Part shown: one piece after another, positions 8,167 through 15,238 of the stretch | How the letters are laid out: the number at the start of each line of letters is the position of its first letter | Numbering within the stretch: the stretch's first letter is position 1 | Made by a program: the position numbers and the translations under genes | Notes under the pieces: generated by a model | What the model was told of the DNA's origin: nothing | Seen by the model: the letters and a program-made list of their open reading frames with translations, nothing else | Database searches by the model: none | Assembly: GCA_964565375.1 (NCBI GenBank) | Contig: CAZMEV010000076.1 | Location: forward strand, 1-15,386 | DNA: 15,386 nt | Origin: SLAN01 sp964565375 | Lineage (GTDB): Bacteria; Spirochaetota; Spirochaetia; DSM-27196; SKKC01 | Reading direction: 5' to 3'

Positions 8167-9036
8167 ATGAATAATACATCAATTTTCCGTGACAATCTAC
8201 TGTCAGGCAAGACGATACTGGTTACCGGTGGAGGCTCCGGGCTCGGCTTAAGCATGACTACCCGATTTATAGAGCTGGGTGCAATTGTTGTAATTGCTTC
8301 CCGGTCGAACGATCGGCTCAGCGCCGCAAAGGCAGAACTCGCGGATTCCGTTGGACCAGTTGCTGATGCTTCTGTTCATGCCTTTACTGTCGATGTTCGG
8401 GATTCCTGCTCGGTTGAGGAGTTGTTCAAGCGAATTAACGACGAAGTGGGCTCGATTGATATCCTCGTGAATAACGCAGCCGGAAACTTCATTTCACCAA
8501 CTGAACGATTGTCCCCGAGGGCGTTCGACGCAGTTCTGGGTATTGTTCTTCATGGTACAACGTATTGCTCACTGGAAGCTGGAAAGCGCTGGATCTCCTC
8601 GGGACGCGGCGGGGTGATACTGAATATTGGTACTACGTACGCGGAAACGGGATCGCCGTATGTTGTTCCATCGGCAACTGCAAAAGCCGGAGTGATTTCG
8701 CTGACCCGGTCGCTTGCCGCGGAGTGGGGAAAGTATTCCATCAGGGTGAATGCCCTTGCTCCGGGACCGTTTCCGACGGAAGAAGCCTGGGCACGCCTGA
8801 TTCCGAATGAAGAGATTGAGAGAGAATTCCTGAGCAGAATTCCTCTGGCTCGCACCGGGGACCACCGTGAGCTCTCAGACCTTGCCGCCTATCTCGTCAG
8901 TGATGCGGCCTCGTACGTTACCGGGAGTGTGTATACAATCGATGGTGGGGAAACGGCGTTCAACGGTGGTGAGTTCAGTTTGCTTGACCGGTTGTCGAAC
9001 GACGACTGGGACGCTATGAAAAGGAAGTCGCGTTGA
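8167..9036 (+). CDS. SDR-family 2,4-dienoyl-CoA reductase-type oxidoreductase
   Basis: This 289-aa NAD(P)H-dependent short-chain dehydrogenase uses the ATG at 8167, chosen because the Rossmann fold starts right after it; the ribosome-binding site is weak. The nucleotide-binding motif TGGGSGLG is at 20-27, NNAAGNF at 102-108, and SLAAEWGKYSIRVNALAPGP at about 182-201. The strand carrying the catalytic pair reads TTYAETG with Tyr158, and TAKAGV with Lys173, a 15-residue spacing. This matches mitochondrial DECR1-type dienoyl-CoA reductases rather than the classical YxxxK. The C-terminal DGGETAFNGGEF also fits DECR. Likely role: reduction of 2,4-dienoyl-CoA intermediates in beta-oxidation of unsaturated fatty acids; the exact substrate is inferred. 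No other beta-oxidation gene is in the window. It lies 52 nt after the CheA-like gene, with no convincing promoter in the gap. Confidence 0.88.
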   Translation: MNNTSIFRDNLLSGKTILVTGGGSGLGLSMTTRFIELGAIVVIASRSNDRLSAAKAELADSVGPVADASVHAFTVDVRDSCSVEELFKRINDEVGSIDILVNNAAGNFISPTERLSPRAFDAVLGIVLHGTTYCSLEAGKRWISSGRGGVILNIGTTYAETGSPYVVPSATAKAGVISLTRSLAAEWGKYSIRVNALAPGPFPTEEAWARLIPNEEIEREFLSRIPLARTGDHRELSDLAAYLVSDAASYVTGSVYTIDGGETAFNGGEFSLLDRLSNDDWDAMKRKSR

Positions 9037-9053
9037 CAGGAGCTTGTTTCAGA

Positions 9054-10637
9054 ATGGTGAAGAGTCATAGCCGAGTCTGTGGTCGTTCCATTCCGGCCTT
9101 CAAAGCTGTGTTTCTTGCTGTGACGCTTCTGCTCGCGCCTCATGTTCTCCACGGTCAGAATCGATCCGGGTATTTCGATAAACCCGGGCAGATCGTGCTT
9201 CCCGAAAACTACGATGAGGCACGTGAGTATCCACTGCTGATTCTGCTTCCATACACCGGAGGCACAGCCGAGGAGAAAGCGAGAGCGTTCGGCTTCGAGC
9301 CGGGGGACCAGGAAGATGCCGTATTGCTGCTTCCCAAAGGGCGTTTCAACGCTTCAGACTATCTTCCCGATTTTCTTTCGTTTGTCGACTGGTTCGAAGA
9401 GCGCCTGTATAGCGATATTTCGGAGGCCGTCGAAACATATTCGATTGATCCAGGGCGAATATATGTTGGCGGCTATTCCCTCGGCGGGGATGTATCATGG
9501 GCTTTATCAGTCCGTAATCCAGAGGACTTTGCAGGGGCCATTATCGCCGGGAGCAGATCCAGCCATCCGGTCAGAAACGACAGTGTCGAGACTTTAGCCG
9601 CGTCGGGGTTCCGTGCGGCATTTCTTATCGGTGATTCCGACACACCGAATCGCTACAACGGTCTGAACTACGCACACGGATTGCTCGAGCAAGGAGGCGT
9701 CGAGACGTTCTATCGTGAGTATCAGGGTGGACATGAGCTTCCTCCGCAGGACTTATCCATCGAAGCGCTGGAGTTCATCTCTGATCATGAAGCAGGAAGG
9801 ATATCGGCAACCGGTTCCGGCTGGCCCAGCTCTCCAGGTACAGCCACGTCCGACCCGCGGAACGGGCTTTTCGGATTGTTCAGAGAGCGACAGGAGCCGG
9901 GTGGGCGAGTCCGCATTGAAGGGGACATACCGGTTTCGGTTTCGCGGGAGTACGATACCGGCGTAGGTTTTACCGGAGACGGGAGGCATGAACTGGTTGC
10001 TGAGACCCTTTATGATCGATGGTGGTTCTTCGGCGACCTGGCATTGCGCTCCGATCGTACAAGTGTCGGCACGTATAACCGGCGGATTTCCAGCAGCCTC
10101 GGTGTTGCATATGGCGAAAGCGTGCGGATTGGAGCGCTTGCCGGTTGGGATTATGCTCGGTGGCTCAGCGATTCACCTGTAACTGAACTCGAAGCCGATC
10201 TTGAATCCGGCACAGTCTACAGGCGTAATCATGTCGGTGTGACCGCTCAGTTCACCGGCGGTCGACAACACACTCCTCGTGCCGGCGTCTCACTTAAATA
10301 TGAGCTCCCAACGTACCTTTCACCTGCGTCCGCCTCACATCTGATCAATGGTCATCTGGAAGCGTTCGCGTGGCCTTTCTCCTGGTTGCGTGTTACCGGG
10401 CGGTTCAGTTCCGGTACGAGGCAGCATACGCCGGCATCGGGGCGCGATGAACAGCATGAGCAAAGCGAGCGAGCACTCTCCTGGGAAGCAGGCGCGGGGA
10501 TATCCATTAGTGAGGATGCTCTTCTATCGCTATCATACCGTGGAGGGCTTCTTTCGACCCTTTCAGATGATACCGCAGCACCTCGCGAAGGATACACTGA
10601 GCAATGGCGCCTCGCGCTGCGCTATGCGCTGTATTAA
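9054..10637 (+). CDS. Secreted alpha/beta hydrolase (esterase) with C-terminal outer-membrane beta-barrel-like domain
   Basis: This 527-aa protein uses the ATG at 9054, with AGGAG 11 nt upstream; a TTG at 9033 is possible but less likely. Residues about 1-38 are a signal peptide: a basic start, hydrophobic AFKAVFLAVTLLLAPHVL, and cleavage near HGQ. Residues about 45-245 form an alpha/beta-hydrolase domain of the LpqC/PHB-depolymerase-like esterase group, with nucleophile Ser142 in GYSLGG, probable acid Asp196 (GDSDT) and His227 (QGGHELP). After a linker, residues about 285-527 show alternating hydrophobic/polar strands with aromatic girdles (WWFFGDLALRSD; SSLGVAYGESVRIGALAGWD; AGAGISISEDALLSLSYRGG). 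The protein ends WRLALRYALY, a terminal aromatic strand as in BAM substrates. I count about 12 candidate strands. This suggests an esterase displayed at the outer membrane, like an autotransporter but with the barrel called only by pattern. Substrate unknown. Confidence 0.8.
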   Translation: MVKSHSRVCGRSIPAFKAVFLAVTLLLAPHVLHGQNRSGYFDKPGQIVLPENYDEAREYPLLILLPYTGGTAEEKARAFGFEPGDQEDAVLLLPKGRFNASDYLPDFLSFVDWFEERLYSDISEAVETYSIDPGRIYVGGYSLGGDVSWALSVRNPEDFAGAIIAGSRSSHPVRNDSVETLAASGFRAAFLIGDSDTPNRYNGLNYAHGLLEQGGVETFYREYQGGHELPPQDLSIEALEFISDHEAGRISATGSGWPSSPGTATSDPRNGLFGLFRERQEPGGRVRIEGDIPVSVSREYDTGVGFTGDGRHELVAETLYDRWWFFGDLALRSDRTSVGTYNRRISSSLGVAYGESVRIGALAGWDYARWLSDSPVTELEADLESGTVYRRNHVGVTAQFTGGRQHTPRAGVSLKYELPTYLSPASASHLINGHLEAFAWPFSWLRVTGRFSSGTRQHTPASGRDEQHEQSERALSWEAGAGISISEDALLSLSYRGGLLSTLSDDTAAPREGYTEQWRLALRYALY

Positions 10638-10830
10638 TCTTATGATCTTGTCACTTCGTTAAACACTTTATCAGGGCGGGCGTATTGGACGGGCTCGTGA
10701 CCGGCCATTGTCTATGTACCGGAAAACCGGGTGATCCACCGCGTTTGTAAAATACGAATGGCGTTGTTCGGGAGGAAAAACTTAAATAGCAGTGTTCTGA
10801 TGGCAACGTTTAAGTAGCTGTATTCAGGTT
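10638..10830. other. Convergent intergenic region
   Basis: The 193 bp between the hydrolase stop and the Hpt stop hold no convincing gene. A small CCGG-AAAA-CCGG stem lies near 10718-10730. A 7-bp inverted repeat, ACTTAAA at 10780-10786 and TTTAAGT at 10809-10815, flanks a 22-nt spacer. Neither has a T tract, so no intrinsic terminator can be called with confidence. Confidence 0.5.
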
Positions 10831-11211
10831 TCAGTCGTCATCGGTGTCGGAGGCAATGTAGCTACGGTATGCCTCGATACTTGTTACGAAAAGAGCCTGC
10901 AACTCCCTTATTTCTTCGCCGGATAATGGTGGATTGGTTCCGTTCTTCGCCCGATCCTCTGTCTCACGGAAGTGTTCCTGCAGCTTTTTCATGCCAAGAT
11001 TGGAACTCATTCCTTTCATTCTGTGAGCGAGTCTTCGCGCCGTATCTATATCCTGGTTTTCGATCGCGGAAATCAGCGATCCCAGTGTCTCGCGGCCCTC
11101 TCCGGTAACATGCCCAAGGAGTTCTTCCGCAAGATTCCCCCCGCTTTCTGTGGTCAGATCAGACATCATTTCCAGATGTTGCTCATTTAGAAGCTCTCTG
11201 TTATCGCTCAT
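10831..11211 (-). CDS. Stand-alone histidine phosphotransfer (Hpt) domain protein
   Basis: From the ATG at 11211 this is a 126-aa single-domain Hpt protein. The phosphoacceptor His63 sits in RLAHRMKGMSSNLGM, the standard HxxKG helix, and the flanking helices (residues about 8-55 and 75-115) complete a four-helix bundle. It would pass phosphate between receiver domains in a phosphorelay. The chosen start has GGAG about 9 nt upstream and puts the domain right after the N-terminus. An ATG at 11271 with AGAGG upstream (146 aa) is nearly as good, and one at 11319 would overlap the kinase gene but lacks a site. It follows the atypical histidine kinase on the same strand. No receiver domain is encoded in the window, so its partner must lie elsewhere. 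Confidence 0.85.
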   Translation of the reverse strand: MSDNRELLNEQHLEMMSDLTTESGGNLAEELLGHVTGEGRETLGSLISAIENQDIDTARRLAHRMKGMSSNLGMKKLQEHFRETEDRAKNGTNPPLSGEEIRELQALFVTSIEAYRSYIASDTDDD

Positions 11212-11288
11212 CCGTACAGTCTCCGTTATTGAATCAAAGAAATACTTGTGCCGCGGCAGTTCTGCCTTCATCGAAAGTGCCTCTCGCA

Positions 11289-12284
11289 CTATGCCATAAT
11301 CGGCCAATGACACCAGCATAGGAACACGTCTTCGCGCAGTTCCGCTCCCACGTACCCTTCTTCCACGACATTGCGACCGTCGGAAAGTCCGTATGCATTT
11401 GCCACAATTTCTCTAACTATCTGCAGACCCACGCCGGTGCCACCAATGGTGAAGTCAGAGAGAAAAAGTTCTCCGAGTCCGTGTTCAAACTTCCCCGAAA
11501 GCGCTTCAGCTTCGTCATCGGACACCTGGTTCGCGGTTACAAATCGGACATCTCCATGGCCTCTGTCGCCTACCTGCTTTGCGAATACCCGGACACAGCC
11601 GTCAGCAGCATGATTCAGAGCATTGTTAATCAGGTTGTACAGAATGCGATCGAGAGAAGAAAACTCGAGACAGCAACTTGAAATCGCTCCGTCGAAATCC
11701 GAAACGAAGTCTATATTGAGCTGCTCACTATGGTAATCGCTCCATTTCTGTCGCAAGAGTGACATCGAATGGCTGTTGCTGTTGCGATCGTGTTCCCGGC
11801 GGGGCGGATCAATATCGCGGATACAGTTCCTGATAATTTTCAGTTGATCCCGTACTGCGTAAAAAAGGCTGTATACGTCTTCCGGCGGCGCTGGAGCGTC
11901 GCTCGGCATTGTCTGGACTCGCAGATCGGCAAGTGGGAGAGCGCCACCGCGCAGGTCGTGATATATGGCCTTCGAAACAGAGTCCGACCTCCCTTCCGTG
12001 CCGAACTCCTTTGAGAAATCATCAAGAAGGTGCCTCCACCTCGAAATGAGGGCGGTACTCAGCGCCCGGGCGGAACCGGATTGCTCCAGTTCATTGAGTA
12101 TTGCCCGTGTCTCGTCACGCATAGCGGTAAGAACGTCATACAGGCGGAGAAGTAACTCACGGTCCCGTTGCGAGAATTCTTCGAGAGCAGCGGCCTGGTC
12201 GTCGCCGATGTATCGCTCCGCTCTGTATCGTACTACCGAATCAGGCCCGGGCAGGTTGTCGAGACCTATCTTGTTAAGTTCCAT
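11289..12284 (-). CDS. Atypical soluble sensor histidine kinase
   Basis: This 331-aa protein has no transmembrane helix and no recognised sensor domain. Residues about 20-100 are helical. The H-box is KAIYHDLRGGALPLADL, with candidate phosphohistidine His109 and the following Asp. The HATPase domain (about 205-325) has an N-box LDRILYNLINNALNH (211-225) and a G2 loop IGGTGVGLQIV (280-290). The usual G1 motif DxGxG is absent: in its place is VRFVTANQVSDDEAEAL, with Asn where the adenine-contacting Asp normally lies. Activity is therefore uncertain. The start is the first in-frame ATG; its ribosome-binding site is weak. It lies 46 nt after the YeiH gene and just before the Hpt gene, so it likely feeds the Hpt or a distant receiver. 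A soluble input, perhaps from the neighbouring membrane protein, is inference. Confidence 0.8.
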   Translation of the reverse strand: MELNKIGLDNLPGPDSVVRYRAERYIGDDQAAALEEFSQRDRELLLRLYDVLTAMRDETRAILNELEQSGSARALSTALISRWRHLLDDFSKEFGTEGRSDSVSKAIYHDLRGGALPLADLRVQTMPSDAPAPPEDVYSLFYAVRDQLKIIRNCIRDIDPPRREHDRNSNSHSMSLLRQKWSDYHSEQLNIDFVSDFDGAISSCCLEFSSLDRILYNLINNALNHAADGCVRVFAKQVGDRGHGDVRFVTANQVSDDEAEALSGKFEHGLGELFLSDFTIGGTGVGLQIVREIVANAYGLSDGRNVVEEGYVGAELREDVFLCWCHWPIMA

Positions 12285-12330
12285 ACGGTTGATTTCTCAC
12301 TATAGCCTGAATGTCAGTAGTGGGTAAATG

Positions 12331-13434
12331 TTACCGCAGTAGTAGTATAATCGTAAGTGCACTTGCACCACCCACCGCTATGGCTGCTATAAGACCAACG
12401 AGAAAGGGGCGTATCCCGAGGTGAAGCAGTTTTCGGATATCCGTTTTCAGGCCGACTCCTGCAAGGGCAATAAGAAGACATATCACAGCTGCTTCGGAGA
12501 GTAATCCGGAAAGCGCGTTCCAGACGCCCGATTCAAAGATAAGCAGCGCCCGTGCCCCCCCGGCGAGCATCGCATCGCCGACACTTCGCAGGAACGACAG
12601 CGCGAGAAACCATACTACGAAACCCGGGAATACCGAGAGTGCCTGTTGAAGGTGCGAGCTGTTTTCTGAGTTTGTCCCGTCGCGCCGGGCAGCGATTCCC
12701 GCAAGAGGAATAACCACAATCATGAGTGTGTTGCGCAGGAGTTTGGTAACAATGGCGGTATCCAGTGTTTCTCCGGCGGAGAAGGTTTCACTGTACACCA
12801 GAGCGGCACCGGTCACCTGTGAGGTGTCATGAACAGCGGTTCCAAGCCACATCCCGACCGATTCCTCGAATCCACCGAACAGAGCTCGTCCGATAAAAGG
12901 GTAGGAGAGGGTTGCTATAAGTCCGAAAACCGTTATTGTGGCGACCGCGTAACCCGTTTCCTCTTCCCGCGCACGTATTGTTGGCGCAGTGGCTACAATG
13001 GCCGAAACGCCGCAGATAGCCGTGCCGACCCCGATCAGTATACCGAGCCTTTTATCAATACCTGCCAGCTTCGACACCAGAAGCACGAGGAAAACTGCGG
13101 TAACAATCGAAATCAGGACGACAGGAAGAGCACGGATTCCGGCCTGAAACGCCTCATACAGGCTTAATCGGAAGCCCAGAAGAATTATGCCGAACTTGAG
13201 AATTCGTTTTACCGAAAAGTCGGCGCCCGGATGGCACCGTCGGGGTGTTCCCGCAGTATTAGCCACAAGTCCACCGAGAATGAGTGCAACCATAACCGAA
13301 GAGACCGGGCTCTGTTCGAAACCGAGTAATGTCGTACCGACAAATTCGGCTGAATACTCGGCAACGAGTGATAGCGCCGCGGCGAGCATTACGCCGGGCA
13401 GTATGTATTTAGCTTGTTCAAGTGCGTTGTACAT
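12331..13434 (-). CDS. YeiH/UPF0324-family membrane transporter (putative sulfate exporter family)
   Basis: This 367-aa integral membrane protein has about 10 hydrophobic segments (roughly residues 10-30, 44-62, 80-95, 102-122, 130-150, 163-182, 233-249, 268-285, 306-326 and 340-365). Family signatures are visible: LILGGLVANT (51-60), GTAICGVSAIVA (137-148) and GTAVHDTSQVTGAALVY (198-214). Members are annotated as putative sulfate or sulfonate exporters (YeiH; related to TauZ), but the substrate is poorly established. The length (330-370 aa) is normal for the family. The ATG has no close Shine-Dalgarno; GGGAG is 15 nt away, and a TATAGA box lies only 7 nt before the ATG. It is the first gene of the minus-strand unit with the histidine kinase and Hpt. 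No LysR-type regulator, often the neighbour of yeiH, is present in the window. Confidence 0.88.
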   Translation of the reverse strand: MYNALEQAKYILPGVMLAAALSLVAEYSAEFVGTTLLGFEQSPVSSVMVALILGGLVANTAGTPRRCHPGADFSVKRILKFGIILLGFRLSLYEAFQAGIRALPVVLISIVTAVFLVLLVSKLAGIDKRLGILIGVGTAICGVSAIVATAPTIRAREEETGYAVATITVFGLIATLSYPFIGRALFGGFEESVGMWLGTAVHDTSQVTGAALVYSETFSAGETLDTAIVTKLLRNTLMIVVIPLAGIAARRDGTNSENSSHLQQALSVFPGFVVWFLALSFLRSVGDAMLAGGARALLIFESGVWNALSGLLSEAAVICLLIALAGVGLKTDIRKLLHLGIRPFLVGLIAAIAVGGASALTIILLLR

Positions 13435-13681
13435 GTTGTTTTCTATAGTCTCCCGCCTTGGGATGATCTATCGCCTCCGGGTATCGGTACCTCCAGGGGG
13501 CGGGCTTCCGTTCCGGGCCGGAGGGTACCGGACCAGGCAGTTTTCGGTTTCGGCAACGCACAGTACCACGAGGTACCTGCGAAATGGTAGAATGCATAGG
13601 CGGCTGGAACGCAATGCTTCGGACATACTTGCCGATCTGCCGCTACCGTATAATACTTTTCTGCCGTAGAAGGAGGTGAAT
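13435..13681. promoter_or_regulatory. Divergent intergenic/promoter region with GGTACC inverted repeats
   Basis: These 247 bp lie between the minus-strand transporter gene and the plus-strand redoxin gene, and contain no convincing ORF. CGGTACCTCC at 13485-13494 pairs with GGAGGGTACCG at 13520-13530 (one bulged G). A second small hairpin, GTACC-ACGA-GGTAC, spans 13563-13576. Three complete GGTACC palindromes fall within about 95 bp. They could be operators or a transcribed stem. On the minus strand, TATAGA at 13447-13442 is a possible -10 for the transporter. Confidence 0.5.
13649..13654 (+). promoter_or_regulatory. Consensus -10 box for the redoxin gene
   Basis: A perfect TATAAT lies 27 nt before the ATG at 13682, with a predicted transcript start near 13661. 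The -35 region (near 13626-13631) is poor, so this may be an activator-dependent promoter. It is followed by AAGGAGGTG at 13670-13678, a near-perfect Shine-Dalgarno. Confidence 0.55.
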
Positions 13682-14266
13682 ATGGCTGCTACACCATCAA
13701 CAATGGTTGAAATCGGGACCCCAATGCCTCGTTTTTCGCTGACGGATGTGCGTACCGGGGAGACGGTCGATAACAACTATTTTGTCGGAGCTGAAGGTTC
13801 TCTCGTTGCGTTCATTTGCAACCATTGTCCTTTTGTCGTGCATATACGCGACGAATTCCTCAAGTTTGCCCGGGAATTCCAGAACAAGGGAGTGCGTGTC
13901 GTTGCGATCAGTGCGAATGATCCAGTTACACACCAGGACGACAGTCCTGAGAATATGAAGCATCTCGCGGAGGAGAAAGGGTTCACCTTTCCCTATCTGT
14001 TCGATCAAACGCAGGAAGTTGCGAAGGCCTTTGGTGCCGCCTGCACGCCGGACTTTTTCCTCTATGGCCCGGATCAGACGCTCTTCTATAGGGGACAGTT
14101 CGATGACTCCCGTCCAGGAAACGAAAAACCGGTAACCGGTGATGATCTTCGCATGGCAATGCAGGCACTTTTGAACGGAAATCCTGCACCGGCACAGCAA
14201 CGACCCAGTATGGGATGCAATATAAAGTGGCGAAGCGGAAACGAGCCGACATACTACTCGGGATAA
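13682..14266 (+). CDS. Thioredoxin-fold redoxin (AhpC/TSA-like, CNHCP family)
   Basis: This 194-aa cytoplasmic protein starts at the ATG at 13682, 3 nt after a near-perfect AAGGAGGTG; the in-frame GTG at 13676 lies inside that site and is rejected. A thioredoxin-like fold is clear. The redox motif CNHC is at residues 46-49 (FICNHCPFVVH), NMKHLAEEKGFTFPYLFDQT at 91-110, then QEVAKAFGAACTPDFFLY with Cys121 and the cis-Pro-like CTP, GQFDDSRPGN at 138-147, and a C-terminal PSMGCNIKW with Cys179. This is the set of motifs of the widespread thioredoxin-family/AhpC-TSA proteins ending in GCNIKW. It probably reduces peroxides or disulfides. No signal peptide is visible, and the specific partner is unknown. 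Confidence 0.9.
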   Translation: MAATPSTMVEIGTPMPRFSLTDVRTGETVDNNYFVGAEGSLVAFICNHCPFVVHIRDEFLKFAREFQNKGVRVVAISANDPVTHQDDSPENMKHLAEEKGFTFPYLFDQTQEVAKAFGAACTPDFFLYGPDQTLFYRGQFDDSRPGNEKPVTGDDLRMAMQALLNGNPAPAQQRPSMGCNIKWRSGNEPTYYSG

Positions 14267-14338
14267 ATACACAGTTCGGTGACGGGACTTTATGTCGGTT
14301 CTCTGGCGACCCAGAACATCGCGAGGGTTGAAGGATAC

Positions 14339-14349
14339 CGGTTAAACCG
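14339..14349. promoter_or_regulatory. 11-bp palindrome upstream of the FKBP gene (possible operator)
   Basis: CGGTTAAACCG is a perfect palindrome around a central A. It lies between a TTGAAG -35-like hexamer (14328-14333) and a TAGTCT -10-like hexamer (14353-14358), where a repressor could bind. Both hexamers are weak and the spacer would be 19 bp. Confidence 0.3.
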
Positions 14350-14364
14350 TGTTAGTCTCATAGC

Positions 14365-14832
14365 ATGACAGTTACGAAAGATACGGTAGTAACTATGGAC
14401 TACCGCCTGACCGATGAAGAGGGGACCGTTCTCGACAGTTCGGAGGGGCGTGGGCCCTTAAGTTACGTGCATGGTGCAGGCACGATAATCCCTGGACTTG
14501 AAAATGCCCTGGAAGGCCAGGAACCCGGTGCCCATGTGGACGCCGTTGTGGAACCTGAGGAAGCCTATGGCGAACGCGATGAACAGCGCGTCGTGAATCT
14601 TCCGCGAGATCGTTTTCAAGGTGTCGACAGCGTTGAACCTGGAATGCAGTTTCAGGCGCAGGTAGACGGACAGACGCAGATCCTCACGGTTCAGGAAGCC
14701 GGCGACGAAGAGGTCACCGTCGACGCGAACCATCCACTTGCAGGCAAAAAGCTCAACTTCTCGGTTGATATTCGCGAAGTTCGCGAAGCAACCGAACAGG
14801 AGCGCGAACAGGGACAGGTTTCGGAAGGCTGA
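14365..14832 (+). CDS. SlyD-type FKBP peptidyl-prolyl cis-trans isomerase
   Basis: This 155-aa protein catalyses cis-trans isomerisation of peptide bonds before proline and acts as a folding helper in the cytoplasm; no signal peptide is present. The split FKBP domain is visible: MDYRLTDEEGTVLDSS (11-26), GPLSYVHGAGTIIPGLENAL (30-49), EEAYGERDEQ (65-74), and the returning NHPLAGKKLNFSVDI (122-136). Between them (about 75-120) sits the insert-in-flap chaperone domain typical of SlyD. The His/Cys-rich metal-binding tail of E. coli SlyD is absent; the C-terminus is Glu/Gln-rich instead. The ATG has no Shine-Dalgarno and could be on a leaderless or nearly leaderless mRNA. It lies 98 nt after the redoxin stop, so the two may be separate transcription units. 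Confidence 0.92.
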   Translation: MTVTKDTVVTMDYRLTDEEGTVLDSSEGRGPLSYVHGAGTIIPGLENALEGQEPGAHVDAVVEPEEAYGERDEQRVVNLPRDRFQGVDSVEPGMQFQAQVDGQTQILTVQEAGDEEVTVDANHPLAGKKLNFSVDIREVREATEQEREQGQVSEG

Positions 14833-14874
14833 TCTGTTTCAGACAGTCGGAATTCTGTGCTGCGACGATGACAG

Positions 14875-14903
14875 CCCGGGGCTTGCCGCCGGCAGGCCCC
14901 GGG
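14875..14903 (+). terminator. Strong GC-rich hairpin after the FKBP gene
   Basis: The arms CCCGGGGCTTGCC (14875-14887) and GGCAGGCCCCGGG (14891-14903) pair over 13 positions with one G-T pair, around a 3-nt loop. No T run follows, so it is not a classical intrinsic terminator. It could be a Rho-assisted stop, an mRNA 3'-end stabiliser, or a leader hairpin of the next gene, whose ATG is 24 nt downstream. Confidence 0.55.
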
Positions 14904-14926
14904 TGAAGTAGCAGGTATGAGGTAGA

Positions 14927-15229
14927 ATGCATCGCGTTCTCATAGTAGATGCCAGTGATTTCCAGCGGCGTTTCATTTCCGTCGATCTTACTCCGAACCC
15001 TATGCCGCTCCTTTCGGATCTGGGGGAAAAGGCAAGAATTGAGGCAGCCGCAAGCGATACAGTTATCTACTCGGACGGGGACGATGATCCCATTGTCCTC
15101 AAATCTAACAGTTTGAATCTCGGCCCATATCCCTGGAAACGGCTGGAGTCAGTACTCAAAGGAACCTATACTGCGAAAAAGGCCGAGCGCTCCCGAAGCG
15201 GTAAGCTTGAACACGGCCCTATGGCGTGA
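14927..15229 (+). CDS. Hypothetical protein, 100 aa
   Basis: I do not recognise this family. The ATG has GAGGT a few nt upstream. The start, MHRVLIVDASDFQRRFISVD, resembles the first strand of a receiver domain, but the other receiver residues (the phosphoacceptor Asp site, conserved Thr and Lys) cannot be placed, and 100 aa with no matching strands argues against that. The middle is acidic (IYSDGDDDPIV), followed by SNSLNLGPYPWKRLESVL, and the C-terminus is basic (AKKAERSRSGK). It looks soluble. It sits between a strong hairpin and a tandem repeat array, so expression is uncertain, though the ribosome-binding site and codon pattern favour a real gene. Confidence 0.6.
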   Translation: MHRVLIVDASDFQRRFISVDLTPNPMPLLSDLGEKARIEAAASDTVIYSDGDDDPIVLKSNSLNLGPYPWKRLESVLKGTYTAKKAERSRSGKLEHGPMA

Positions 15230-15238
15230 TCGTCTCAC

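Noticed and set aside
10758..10817. Possible 19-codon ORF in the convergent intergenic region
   Set aside because: Too short, with no ribosome-binding site and no recognisable product.
13187..13669. 160-codon plus-strand open frame opposite the YeiH-family gene
   Set aside because: It is antisense to a clear membrane-protein gene, has no family features and mirrors that gene's codons.
13697..14272. 191-codon minus-strand open frame opposite the redoxin gene
   Set aside because: The plus-strand frame has a clear family match and a strong Shine-Dalgarno; the antisense translation shows no domain.
14927..15000. Response-regulator receiver domain in the 100-aa protein
   Set aside because: Only the first strand (RVLIVDAS) resembles a receiver; the other conserved positions are missing.
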